DNA of 64,000 bases from Phoenix dactylifera (taxonomy: Eukaryota; Streptophyta; Magnoliopsida; Arecales; Arecaceae). This document shows positions 35,107-46,100 of the stretch, piece after piece (position 1 is the stretch's first letter; every line of letters begins with the position of its first letter). The DNA is taken from NCBI RefSeq assembly GCF_009389715.1, contig NC_052394.1:22074899-22138898 (forward strand), written 5' to 3'. The notes beneath the pieces are model-generated. The model did no database searches. It was not told where the DNA came from and was given only the letters and a program-made list of their open reading frames with translations. A program made the position numbers and the translations under genes.

Positions 35107-38100
35107 ATGAAGCAGCTCCACAAGCTGCCTGGCCTCGGCCAGCAGCAGCCAATCCGGACCCACTCCCCGACCTACACCGTCACGGCCGCGAGGCAGCACA
35201 ACTCCCGCTCGTCAGCCGCCGCCTCCTACCTCCTCCGCGAGCAGCGCCTCCTCTTCGTCCTCGTCGGCGCCGCCCTCGCCTCCTGCTTCTTCCTCCTCCA
35301 GCCCTACCTCTCCTCGTCCGACCGCCTCCTCCCCACCTCCGACGTCCCCCACCGCGACCTCCTCCCGGTCTCCGCCGCCTCCGCTGGGAGGAGGATGCCG
35401 GTGGGGCTGAGGAGGCCGCCGCTGAGGATCGTGGTGACGGGCGGAGCGGGGTTTGTGGGGAGCCACCTGGTGGACAAGCTGCTGGCCCGGGGGGACAGCG
35501 TCATCGTCATCGATAATTTCTTCACGGGGAGGAAGGAGAACGTGGTGCACCACTTCCACAATCCCAGGTTCGAGCTGATCCGCCACGACGTCGTGGAGCC
35601 CATCCTGCTCGAGGTCGACCAGATCTACCATCTCGCTTGCCCTGCTTCGCCGGTTCATTACAAGTATAATCCCATCAAGACCATCATATCCTTTTTTTTT
35701 CGGATCTAAAAATATTTATCGCCATCTTTCTTTGCTTTGATGAAGTGAATCTTTATTATCAGTTCAGGTGGATTGTAGCATATCCTGTTGACGGGGTTGG
35801 ACTGGGATTGAGATCATGCTAAATTTTATCGTTAGAAGCTGGTAGGATACTAGAACTAAACATTTTTTTGTAAAATGAACTATTAGCATTCTGAAAAATA
35901 GGTTTTTTTATCTTAATTTTAGGGTTTTGATTATTCTTTAAGATTTATAATTTTGCTAGGAGTTGTTTGAGCAAGATTGTTTTGATTTATGATTGTTCCT
36001 TGATATGTCCCTAGTTATTGCAAATCATCATACGATGTTTGATGTAGTTGAAGTTTGAATTCTTAATTATGGTTACAAGACAAATGTGATGGGGACTCTG
36101 AATATGCTGGGATTGGCAAAGAGAATTGGGGCTCGTTTCTTGTTGACGAGTACCAGTGAGATTTATGGTGATCCACTTGAACACCCACAAAAGGAGACAT
36201 ATTGGGGCAATGTCAACCCTATTGGTAAGCTCCATGTCAATTGATACTTTTTTTTTATGTGTACTGAAGAGTGCCTTGATAGTTCCTATGTGATCTTTGA
36301 GTTGCCCTTCAAATTTTGCAAGTGTTATTGCTTGGTGTTTCGTAGGTGTTAGGAGTTGTTATGATGAAGGTAAGAGAACGGCAGAAACTTTAACTATGGA
36401 CTACCATCGAGGTGCAGATGTTGAGGTAACCATGTTCGAGTGTTTATTATGAATTAACTATATTGGGTGGTGATGGTAGTTCTGTTTGCAGCATTTCATG
36501 ATGAACTGCTGCAATTCAACTGAATTTACTAAATTTGATTGAGTTAATAATTCATGAATGACAATTAGATGATGAAGAATGCAAGATCTACATGCTTTAC
36601 ATGAGTGACCAAATTGAATTATGAAAAATGCTACATGTACATGCATGCCATCAATACATATTGCACAACATATATTCGGCAGGTTCCATGTGGGTTCTGC
36701 ACTAAGGAACTGCAAAGCGCATACAACAGGAAACAGCGTGTGACACATGGTGTATGTGTTTCTAGCTCTGCTTATGTCAATGATAGCATTATATGCAAGC
36801 TGTACAATGCAGTGAGTGCCGAGCATAGCATTGTTTCATGTTCCAAATGCCTTGGAAAAGTGAACTGATTATTAGAATGGTTACTAAACATAATATTGAT
36901 GCAGTATCCCATATCAACATATTGATACTAGATATCCAGTAGCACCACATTGAATATGTAGCGATTTTGACACCTCCGATAGTTGAAATTCCTATCCTAG
37001 TGAACCTAAAAAAAGGATAAAGGCCATATGTGACCTGAAAAAGTTAGGCGGACATGCTCACTTGGAGTGGGAAGGGGGGCGATGGCTCTGCTCTCAGCAC
37101 ATTTAGAAACCAATTATCTTCTATAGTAAAAATAACATGAAAGGCAACCTTATTCCATTTATTTTGGACCGGCTTTATGTACTCCTATGTGGTATATTGA
37201 ATTATTCTGCTATCTTTGCCTCAAAGTTCAATCATGCTACAGATATGGCAATGCTAGTTGGTTTTTGTAAGTATTTCTGTATAGTATGGATGAATAGGAC
37301 TTACTAATGAAAGCCATGCCTTTTACCCCCTGCATCATGATGACCTTTAGACAATGTTCCTCTCTCATTTTCATATATTTACTGATGAACATCAAAAATG
37401 GAGGATGGTATTCTTGACACTCTTAGCCTCCTAGGGTTATTGCATCTTGGCAATATGGACTAATAATTTGTATAATTCTTTTGTACATCTTCTATTCAAG
37501 TACATTTAGGAAGGGTATGCCTCGCTTGCTTGCCGACTGTAAGTGAAGTAATTGTAACTCTGTGTCTACTTCATGGACAAGTGAGAAAAAGTTCCCATTT
37601 TCAGTTGCGTATTGCACGTATTTTCAATACTTATGGGCCTCGCATGTGCATTGATGATGGGCGTGTTGTCAGCAATTTTGTTGCACAGGTTGGCTTCACC
37701 CTTTCATATGAATTTAAATCCTTAGTTGCTTGCATAATGCAAAAATTGTGAGCTTCACATGGTAAAGAACAATGAGGACCAGGAGATTCTAATCTTTTTA
37801 TTTATTCTTTACAGGCCCTTCGTAGACAGCCATTGACAGTTTATGGAGATGGGAAGCAAACTCGAAGTTTCCAATATGTTTCTGACTTGGTACTGAATCA
37901 TAATTCTTGTCCTGTTTACTATTATCCGAAACAACATGCTTTTTCTTCCTAACTTATACTTCAATTTGTGCCTAGGTTGTAAATGAACTTGTTTGTTTTA
38001 AACTACCATTTGCTTGCTTCATTTATAGAATTCTTACATCATCTCTGATGTTTGATGCAGACGGAAATTTGTCCCAATGAAAATTAATTTTCATACTAGA

Positions 38101-38921
38101 AGTCGATGAATACTAAATGAGCTTTGCATTAAGCTAGACAAGTGTGGATCAGGCTCAACTTTTTGCTGTCTTTTTATGATGCTCTATATTCTTATACCAA
38201 CCAAGCTTTGTATCCTTATGCTGTTTTTAGATTGTTTGAAAGTAGGTAACCTGTGTCGGGGAGAGCTAGACTATATGGTGCATGCTCCATCATTTGGTCA
38301 GTAATGTTAAAGCTAATCCAATACTATTTTGTAATTAGATGAGTTTTGATCACTAAAGTCATCTGATATTTTCTTTTAGAAGAACAGAACTTACACCATC
38401 TCAAAAACAAATACTCATAGCCAAAGATACTCAAATACCTATTATATGGAGTTTACTTAGTAAATGAATATGGATTATTTGTATCATGAAATTGCAGTTG
38501 TCAATTATTATAAAGATGACTTTTGAGTTTTATATTACCCCTGGCAAACTTGTTAGGTTGATGGATTGGTAGCGCTAATGGAAAGTGAGCATATCGGACC
38601 TTTCAACTTGGGCAATCCAGGGGAGTTCACCATGTTGGAGCTTGCTGAGGTTTGTCTGAGAATTGTTTTCACATGAACCGCATATGGCATTTTTTTCCCC
38701 AAGAAACTTCATCCCTACCCATGCAGGTTGTCAAAGAAACAATTGATTCGACCGCAGCAATTGAGTTCAAACCCAACACTGCAGATGACCCTCATATGAG
38801 GAAACCAGATATCACCAAGGCAAAAGAGCTGCTGAATTGGGAGCCAAAGATATCATTGAGGGAAGGGCTGCCCCGGATGGTGACCAACTTCCGGCAGCGT
38901 ATCTTGGATGCGCAGTCATAA
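35107..38921 (+). CDS. UXS: UDP-glucuronate decarboxylase (UDP-xylose synthase), membrane-anchored type
   Basis: Seven exons: 35107-35685, 36077-36224, 36346-36425, 37605-37688, 37815-37889, 38557-38649, 38727-38921; 417 aa. It converts UDP-glucuronate to UDP-xylose using bound NAD+, supplying xylan and xyloglucan synthesis. The start MKQLHK is conserved in the Arabidopsis UXS1/UXS4 type. A single membrane anchor at about 48-65 ([18 protein letters not shown]) predicts a Golgi type II protein with a lumenal catalytic domain. The Rossmann motif GGAGFVGSH lies at 112-120, LTSTSEIYG supplies the catalytic Ser/Thr, and Y248xxxK252 (YDEGK) is the SDR pair. The first intron has AT-AC borders with a U12 donor. 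All exon phases agree. Confidence 0.96.
35686..36076 (+). other. candidate U12-type AT-AC intron in UXS
   Basis: The protein continues KTI/KTNVMGT only if the intron runs from ATATCCTTTT (35686) to GGTTAC (36076). ATATCCTT is the classical minor-spliceosome donor. A branch-point-like TTCTTAAT at 36060-36067 puts its adenosines about 10 bases before the AC acceptor, within the range known for U12 introns. No GT-AG alternative keeps the conserved KTIKTN segment. Confidence 0.88.
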
Positions 38922-39370
38922 AACCAAAAACTGAGATCATCTATAATATGCGGTCCAACAAATGTACCATTAATTGAATTTGTCATCGTATTGCTCTCTT
39001 AATAATTCCTTCCGAGGCAGGGCAAGTTTTGTATGTTGTTTATCTTCGTCATCCTTGTACGTTTTAATTTCAGAGAACAACTTATTCTGAGAAGTGAATC
39101 AGCTGAGTTGCAAATGTTAGCACAGGATCTGAAAGCAAAACAAATACACAATTTTACAGGCTGTGGCCATTTGCTACAGTTTTGGCGTTCTTTTTTTCTT
39201 TTCATGTAGACTGGCCTGGCAACTGCCATTATCCATGTTACTTTGTGACTGACATTTTATATATTATGATTCAATTACTCAAAGTATTACTCAAAAGGAG
39301 AGAAAAATATATTCAAATCCACTGTTTTGCATCTCCAGGCAGCATTGTTGGACGAAATCAGATGGCTATA

Positions 39371-40021
39371 TTACTCGAGATACACAGTAACCGAGAGAAC
39401 CCCGTCCGCGCTCTCCCTTGAACCAGTGGCCCTGACCGCGGCAAACCCATTTGCACCGTGATATCTTCCGGTGCCGCCGACGACTGCGATGTGAGACTCC
39501 GGCAGGCCTAGATGGTGGACCCCGAAGAATCTCAAGCTGTCATCCGACCTGCCGTCCTCGAAGGTGGCCTTCATTGCCACCATGTGGCTGCTGTTATCCC
39601 CTGTGCTCGTCACGTACATCCCCTGCACCTTCCCTGCCGTCGGCGGCCCGAGTGCGACGCTGCCTCTTAATGTCTCATCGATCATGGTGACTGTTCCCGA
39701 CTCCAATGCCGATGCATGCAAGCTCGTTAGGAGCGGCAACCAGCTTTTGTTGGGCGGACCAGTCTGGCCTGCGAAGGCAGCGGTTGCCGGAGGCCTTCCA
39801 CCCATGGGCTTTGCGATCGGAGGTGGAGCTCCGGTACCGGCCGCTGGCCGTGAGGTCCCCAGCACGTCGTTCATGAAGAAGGTGATCGCTCGATCGCCGC
39901 CGCGCGGTGGGGGTGGTTGATGGCTTAGAATCCGGGTTGAGGTTGACGGACTGACAGTGAAGAAGATGGCGACGAGAAGCCAAGCCATGTTGGGGGTTCG
40001 CCAATATATGAACATTTCCAT
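39371..40021 (-). CDS. dirigent protein, long-linker (ESB1/DIR10-like) class
   Basis: A single-exon gene of 216 aa. Dirigent proteins are secreted beta-barrel proteins that direct stereoselective coupling of phenoxy radicals in lignan or lignin formation; the class with a long P/G-rich insert after the first strand (here about 55-95) includes ESB1, which acts at the Casparian strip. Seen: hydrophobic N-terminal segment MAWLLVAIFFTVSPSTSTR (signal peptide), ITFFMNDVLG, VQGMYVTSTGDNSSHMVAM, FEDGRSDDSLRFFGVHH, and ESHIAVVGGTGRYHGANGFA, the family signature, ending VTVYLE. Met1 (40021) or Met12 (39988) could start it; Met12 gives the more typical signal peptide. It converges on UXS with 450 bp between stop codons. 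A CATAAAAG box lies near 40093-40102. Confidence 0.93.
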   Translation of the reverse strand: MEMFIYWRTPNMAWLLVAIFFTVSPSTSTRILSHQPPPPRGGDRAITFFMNDVLGTSRPAAGTGAPPPIAKPMGGRPPATAAFAGQTGPPNKSWLPLLTSLHASALESGTVTMIDETLRGSVALGPPTAGKVQGMYVTSTGDNSSHMVAMKATFEDGRSDDSLRFFGVHHLGLPESHIAVVGGTGRYHGANGFAAVRATGSRESADGVLSVTVYLE

Positions 40022-40984
40022 ATTATGGAAGTTGGAGCCACTGTGATGGATTTCATGAGCAGGGACTTGGGATTTGGATGCGTGATGTGTGTGCTTTTAT
40101 GGGGAGGAATGAGCTTGAGAAGTATGCACAGGTGGAGTGGGTACAGCCGACTCGATACATCATGACAACCGAACTACTCCGTCTCATCAACTCCATTTCT
40201 AGCTGAATGGCCCGTGCCACTGCCAAAATTGGTTGACTTCATGCTAAAAGTTTTTTTACATCCTCCTTTTGAATAAACACACTTCTTAATGATATCTAGA
40301 AAATCACAAAGAAATATTTGAATTGATGCAACATCAGCATCAAATCAATGGTGAGATTGATTTCTTCAACGGCTCCACCATTGACAAATGCTAGTATTCT
40401 TCTGAACCATGGCTGTAAAGACTGGAAGTCCTCGTCAAGCTTTTAATGATTTAAAGGTCTATCGATGTCATGTTTCCAGGTAACTGTTCGTCCTTCAGCG
40501 TGTAAAGGCCGTGAATTCCGGGCAAGATTTGAGTGCAACCTCTGAATTTGTTTTGGAGAGAAACTGGCGCAGGGTCTTTTAGAAGTTGCCACAATGAAAT
40601 AGGATAGATCTGCTGTTCTTTTTCTTTTGCTTTCTTCCTTTTTTTTTATTCGTGCTGGAACGAGGTGATATTCTGATGGTGCAAATGGCAGAAAGGAAAA
40701 AGAAAAGACAGACACCAGTCCAGAGATTCTAGACAGCCCAGAAGGCTTTGGTGTTGCCAAAACAATCTTCTGAGTAAGCCCTTTCTTTGGAGCTGCAGCA
40801 CCTCTAAGACTCCAATGATTTGCCAAAAGAAACGTGTGAAAGACAATCACAAGAATCATTCATGAATAATACACAAAAATCGCAGGATTGGAGGATCGAC
40901 AATTATTTCAAATATTTTAGAAGTTTAGAAAATAATTAGGCAGATGAATATTTTGTAAAATCATACAACATTCTTTCAGAAAGT

Positions 40985-41252
40985 CTGTAGGAAGATTTTG
41001 ATTTTTTCCATTCCTTCTCTTCAATAAAAAGAAGTATTTGAAATGAAACAAATTCCTCTTCATTCTGTTGTGCTTAGCGAATGAACTGTCTAAGTATACT
41101 TTTTCGGATCCAAACTTCTTTGTTCTTTCTAAGTTTTCTTCTTGCATAGAAGAACGCAACTCTTGCAAGAACCGAGATTTTAGTAGTAGGCCGCACCCCT
41201 CTGAGTTTTGAGTAGGCGGAACCATTCTGTTTTGGTTCTTCTCCATATTTTG
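40985..41252 (-). pseudogene. rps4: mitochondrial rps4 fragment in the nucleus (NUMT)
   Basis: On the minus strand one frame reads LLLKSRFLQELRSSMQEEN, LERTKKFGSEKVYLDSSFAK and HNRMKRNLFHFKYFFLLKRR, closely matching the C-terminal half of plant mitochondrial ribosomal protein S4. Just upstream, in another frame, IWRRTKTEWFRLLKT also matches rps4, so at least one frameshift separates the two parts. The match ends after NLPT. No targeting peptide or start is evident, and only about a quarter of rps4 is present. It is a decayed organelle DNA insertion, not a transferred working gene. Confidence 0.82.
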
Positions 41253-42195
41253 AAGTCCATACTTTCTTTTTTTTTCTGGAACTCCCTTTTTTTTTCTTCT
41301 ATAACTAACAAAATGAAATACAAAATTAGATGAGACTTGTTTCTGGTTTTCAACCGGCCAGTTTTTTCCCTCTGGTTCTGATTCCAACAAGCAAATTGCC
41401 TGAATTTTAATCCCCAATCAGAATGTACATATTAGCTAAAATTATAGAACTTCCGATGAAATAAGAGAATACAGGTAGCCCAGGTTCGATCAGCTTAACC
41501 CCATGCATCAACTCCAACTATCGAGGATGGCATTGCACTGACATCTTGGTAACCTGACAAGAGCAAGCTAAAACCTTCAGCTAACATAAATACTGAACTC
41601 AATTAAGCCTTCTGGTCTTGGTGAGTATCATCTCCTATATGATCCCCTTGCTTCAAGTGAAATGATCAACGGACTGCCTTTTTTAAGCTTAAAAATATAA
41701 ACCATAGTTTGGCTCAGAACCTGCCCCGATTGCCGCTCTTTGATATACGAGACTCTAAAAAGAAATGAAAGCAATATTCACCAAATCACGGAACAAACAT
41801 TCGCAATCTTGTTATTGGCAAGGTATCTTTCAGACTATTTCTTAGCAGTTGGTTTACTCCATGCTTTGCATGAATCTTTAATGAAACCAAGGAGGATTTA
41901 TGGTCATCTTGCTCGCACAGAAATTCCTGTGCCCTTACATGAAGAGAGACATGGAAATCTCATACCGCTTAAAAAAAAGAAAAAATCACACAGCTAATAA
42001 GTGAATCTTCTATTCCTCCCACAGCCAGTACCTGATTTTGTAGTCTGGCAGTGAGATGAGTGACAGGGGAGTCCCACCTCTAGTGTGAACTTTTTGTATG
42101 AGATTTCTACATCACCTGAGTAATGTTTTCGCATGAAATATAGCAGTGACCATGACAACAAATCTCCGGAATCTCCAAGTCATATCTATGATCAT

Positions 42196-42362
42196 ATATG
42201 CAGAATAATAACGATGATCATAATGATAATAATGGTGATGATAAGAATCATAATCATAACAATGATGATGATAATTATAATGATAATGATAATAGTGACG
42301 ATGATAATGATCATGATGATGATGATAATCGCAATCATAATAATAACGGTGATAATCTCAAA
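42196..42362. repeat. imperfect GAT/AAT trinucleotide repeat
   Basis: About 165 bp made of interrupted GAT, AAT and CAT triplets on the plus strand (for example GATGATGATGATAAT). The Ile/Met-rich and Asn/Asp-rich ORFs over it are artefacts. Confidence 0.92.
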
Positions 42363-43135
42363 CCAGGCCTAATTTCCTATAGCACAAGTGTTCTACATCC
42401 TCATACAATAAACTCAAGCTACCTATACATCACACGGACAAAAACAGACAAACTTGAGCAGACTTAAAATTGCCAGCCCAAAAAATTACTAAATTATACA
42501 AAACTCTTTCTTCAATCTTCCTAGTTCTCCATCCCCATCTTTTCATTTTTGGTATTTCAGTACTCCATGCATGTACTTTGTCGCAGTCAATATTTTAAGA
42601 CACCATAGCCACAAACTTGGGATCCCAGGAATTCAAAGTTCATATTTGACTCGCAATGCTTACAAGTTTAGCCCAATCAAAATGAAGCACTCATTCACAA
42701 TCATATCCACCTCTTGAACCATGGAAAAGTATCACCACCTGCTGAAAACTACTCGCTGCAAATTTTGGTGTGAAGTATCTGGGCAAACCAACAATGACAG
42801 CTAGTAGCTATGAATCGCATGCTACCTGATTAGGATGGGTATGTGATGCTTCACCAGTTCATTGCTAAGGACAACAATATAAATACTTTGGTAATTGTTC
42901 TGAAAGGAGAGATTAACACCTGCTAGTGCATCAGGCTCTTCAGTAACTGGAAAATGATGACACGTAACTCGTAACGATCTTCTGAACCTTGGATGACTGT
43001 AGATGATACCTTTAGATTGGATTATTGCAAGAGCAGAGCCCGCTAGACATTCCCGTGTATCTGAAACTCTCAATTTCTATTGCTGAGGTCATTAGACAGT
43101 AGCACGTATTTGCCAAATATATTTTCTTCCAAAAC

Positions 43136-46100
43136 CTACCCTAAGATGAACTCTGAAACAAGCTCTTCCAAAAGGTCCTCCTTCAACATCCTCTCAATCT
43201 CCCTTCCAATTATGTCAACATCATCTCCTAATTCAAACCACTTAAAATCCAGGACCTTCTCCTCTGGATTACCTACGTTCAGTTCTTTCCGCTGTTTAAC
43301 TGACATCTGCCATGCCTTCTCAACTAGCCCTTCACAGCCCCACATGGGCCCAATCTTACTGTTGGACTGCACCCATGGATGCAGGTCCATGCATGGGGCG
43401 AGGATCTCTGCAAGAACAGAGTTTATAAGATCAAAAAACAGCTTTCTCTCTGATCTTGACCATGTCGCCAATTTGTTGTACTTCTGTTCAAGCTTTTCAA
43501 ACATGCCTGGGCCCACTGGATGTTCTGGAGAGTAGCATGAATTGAAAAGCCTGTCCTGCTTGGCAGCATGAACACCGGAATCGATGAGAATGTCAAGTAG
43601 GTATGAGAAGTCTCTTTCCTCTTCATCCATGAATTCTTGCAGGATGTCTCCTGTCTGATGAAGGGAGTGACAATCTCTACTCGCATCCACATCACCTGAT
43701 ACAAACAGTCCTGATCCATCTGCATATGCATCAACTGACTCCAGCTGCAGAAATTGAAGCTGCATTTGGAGCTCTGGAACAGGAATTGTAAAGGGTAGAA
43801 CAGGTGAACAAAAGTAAGATTGTTATGAAATGAATAAAATATAATATTTTTTCCCACTTACCCTTAAGGTCTGCACTAACCCTCTTGAAACATCCCAAAC
43901 TGGACTTCTCTTCTGATAATGGCTCAAGAACAGAGACCGGACTTGGTTGCACAACCTCTTTGGAGCTTACAGAAGACCTTGATTCTGTATCATCAGAGTG
44001 CATAGGATGAAAATCAACTTGAGGACGGTCTGATGATGTCTCCTGGAAGGATACAACTCAACATTTAGTATAGAAATATTGCTTAGTTGTACTTTTTGCA
44101 TATGAACTTAATTCTTACCCGTACTTCTTGACACCAATTATATAGAGGCACAAAAACAGAAAATGGAAGAAAAATGGAAGATAAAGGGCAGAGAAATTTG
44201 CCAAAATACTAGTTACGAAACAGGCGAAGAAGTCCCATAATGCAAGGTGAATAAAGTTGGCGTGCTAATGATTCATGTATGATTTGGAAATGAGTATGAT
44301 TGATGGAGTCAAATACCAATCTTAACGTTTGGTAGATGGTCCCCCAGAGAAGGTTGTCCGGAGTAGATTTGGCAAGTATAGTCATTATTTGTAGTCTGAA
44401 CCAACACAACAAAGAGAATTTGGTATTGCACAATAATACGTACAAAAAGGATATTAAGCAGATAACACATGATAGGAAATCATATAACTAAAATCACCAA
44501 CTATGAACACAGGAATCATTTGTTTATGTTCAGATTACAGCTGGATCTAAGTATATTCAGATTTTACATGTGGATCATGCGTAGTTCTAAATGAGAAAAA
44601 GAAGTGACAAATCGTCTTTTCAACTCTAACTCTCCCACTCCAGTCATTGCTTCAGAAGTAGCTGCTTTAGCTTCAGCCACGCGAATTTTCGATTTCTTTT
44701 TTATTTCTCATCAAACAAATAGCATCTTCTTTTAGAAATCCTAGCTATTCTTAGCATGATATTGGGGAATCTCATTGCTATTATTCAAACAAGTATGAAA
44801 CATATGCTTGCTTATTCATCTATCAGTCTAAATCGGATATGTAATTATTGGGGGGGTGGGGGGGGGAGGGGGAAGCAAAATGCATGTGCAAACACGAGAA
44901 AGAGAAATTGAAAGCAAAATATAATTTGATTCAAGCAATTATTTTCCTCCTTCATTTGACATACTATGAAACATAAATATGCCATCTAAAATCAAGGAAA
45001 TCCCCATTGAAGATCATTCTGATCATTATAAATATTTACCTCCATAGCTAGACCATTCTGATCATTGCCAGAAGAGTCTCCATCCTCTCTTAGAAGTATA
45101 TCTCTTGTTCGCCGTTGGACAGATGCTAATGGAATTTTGGAGTCCATATTCTGGGGAACTGAGAAATTATCAACCAGGATCCCTGCATCGGCCCTGGTGT
45201 CATAAGAGAAGTCAGGAACCTTAGGCCTCACTTCAGCAGGAACTTTTATATGAGCCTTTTTCCTCGTATCTTCTGGCTTCACATGAATCTCCCATACAGG
45301 TAGCTTTTCCTCACTACCAGAATTAAGATACTGAGACTTAGTGTCACATTTAGCATGTCTGAACAAAGGACTTCCGTTAAGGTTGGATTTTCTATTTAAA
45401 GTAACATTTGGGCCCAAACCTAGCACATCATTAAGAATATAAGAACCACCACCACTACTTCGATCCCTTTTGCTGCATGGATTTAGAGGTCCATGAACTT
45501 TTGATGAACCTGAAAAGGATGAGGATCTTGGTAAATTTATAAAATATCCATCATTCCAACTGTCCATACTACTAATACCTGAAGGGAAACCCCATGTCTT
45601 GGGCACCTCAGCTCGAGCCAGTTTCTCATCCGAAACTTTATGGATACTCTGCGAGTCCAAAATTTTCATCAGTCTTTCCTCATCAGACAGAGCAAGCATT
45701 TCCCCTAAAGTACTCATACCTCTACCGACATGTTCCACCTCCTTAAACTGGTTGCTCAACTTGTATTGCTCAGAAAGGTGTCTTCTAGCTTCCCTGCTCA
45801 CAGAATATTCAGCAGAATAAGTTGATGAGGTGTTATAGCTGCTATTCCACTCATTCAAGTGATCAAAAGAACTTTGACATGCCACAGCATTGTGCAGATT
45901 AGACATTCCTGGCATAATACACGAGCTTTCATCCCCGATGTGCCCATTAAGTCTCAAAGTAGATGCCTTCTTAGTATCACTACTTCCAGACTGTCTCATT
46001 TCTTTTGTAATATCTCTAGCAATTTCCCTTGAACTCTTCTTTTTGGATCCCAAAGCATCCACATTATCAAAGAAATTATGCCAAACTCTTCCTTCCCTGT

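Larger units (their letters stand above)
40103..43135. other. intergenic, between the dirigent gene and the DUF4378 gene
   Basis: Contains the mitochondrial rps4 fragment near 41 kb and the GAT-rich microsatellite near 42.2 kb, listed separately. The remainder is AT-rich without recognised features; the last part (about 42.5-43.1 kb) probably includes the 3' UTR of the minus-strand DUF4378 gene. Confidence 0.55.

Noticed and set aside
42133-42467. Ile/Met-rich and Asn/Asp-rich ORFs
   Set aside because: Artefacts of the GAT/AAT trinucleotide repeat.
44209-44445. Minus ORF inside the DUF4378 gene, considered as an extra exon
   Set aside because: Exons 3 and 4 already join in phase 0 with good borders, and this stretch shows no family similarity; treated as intron.
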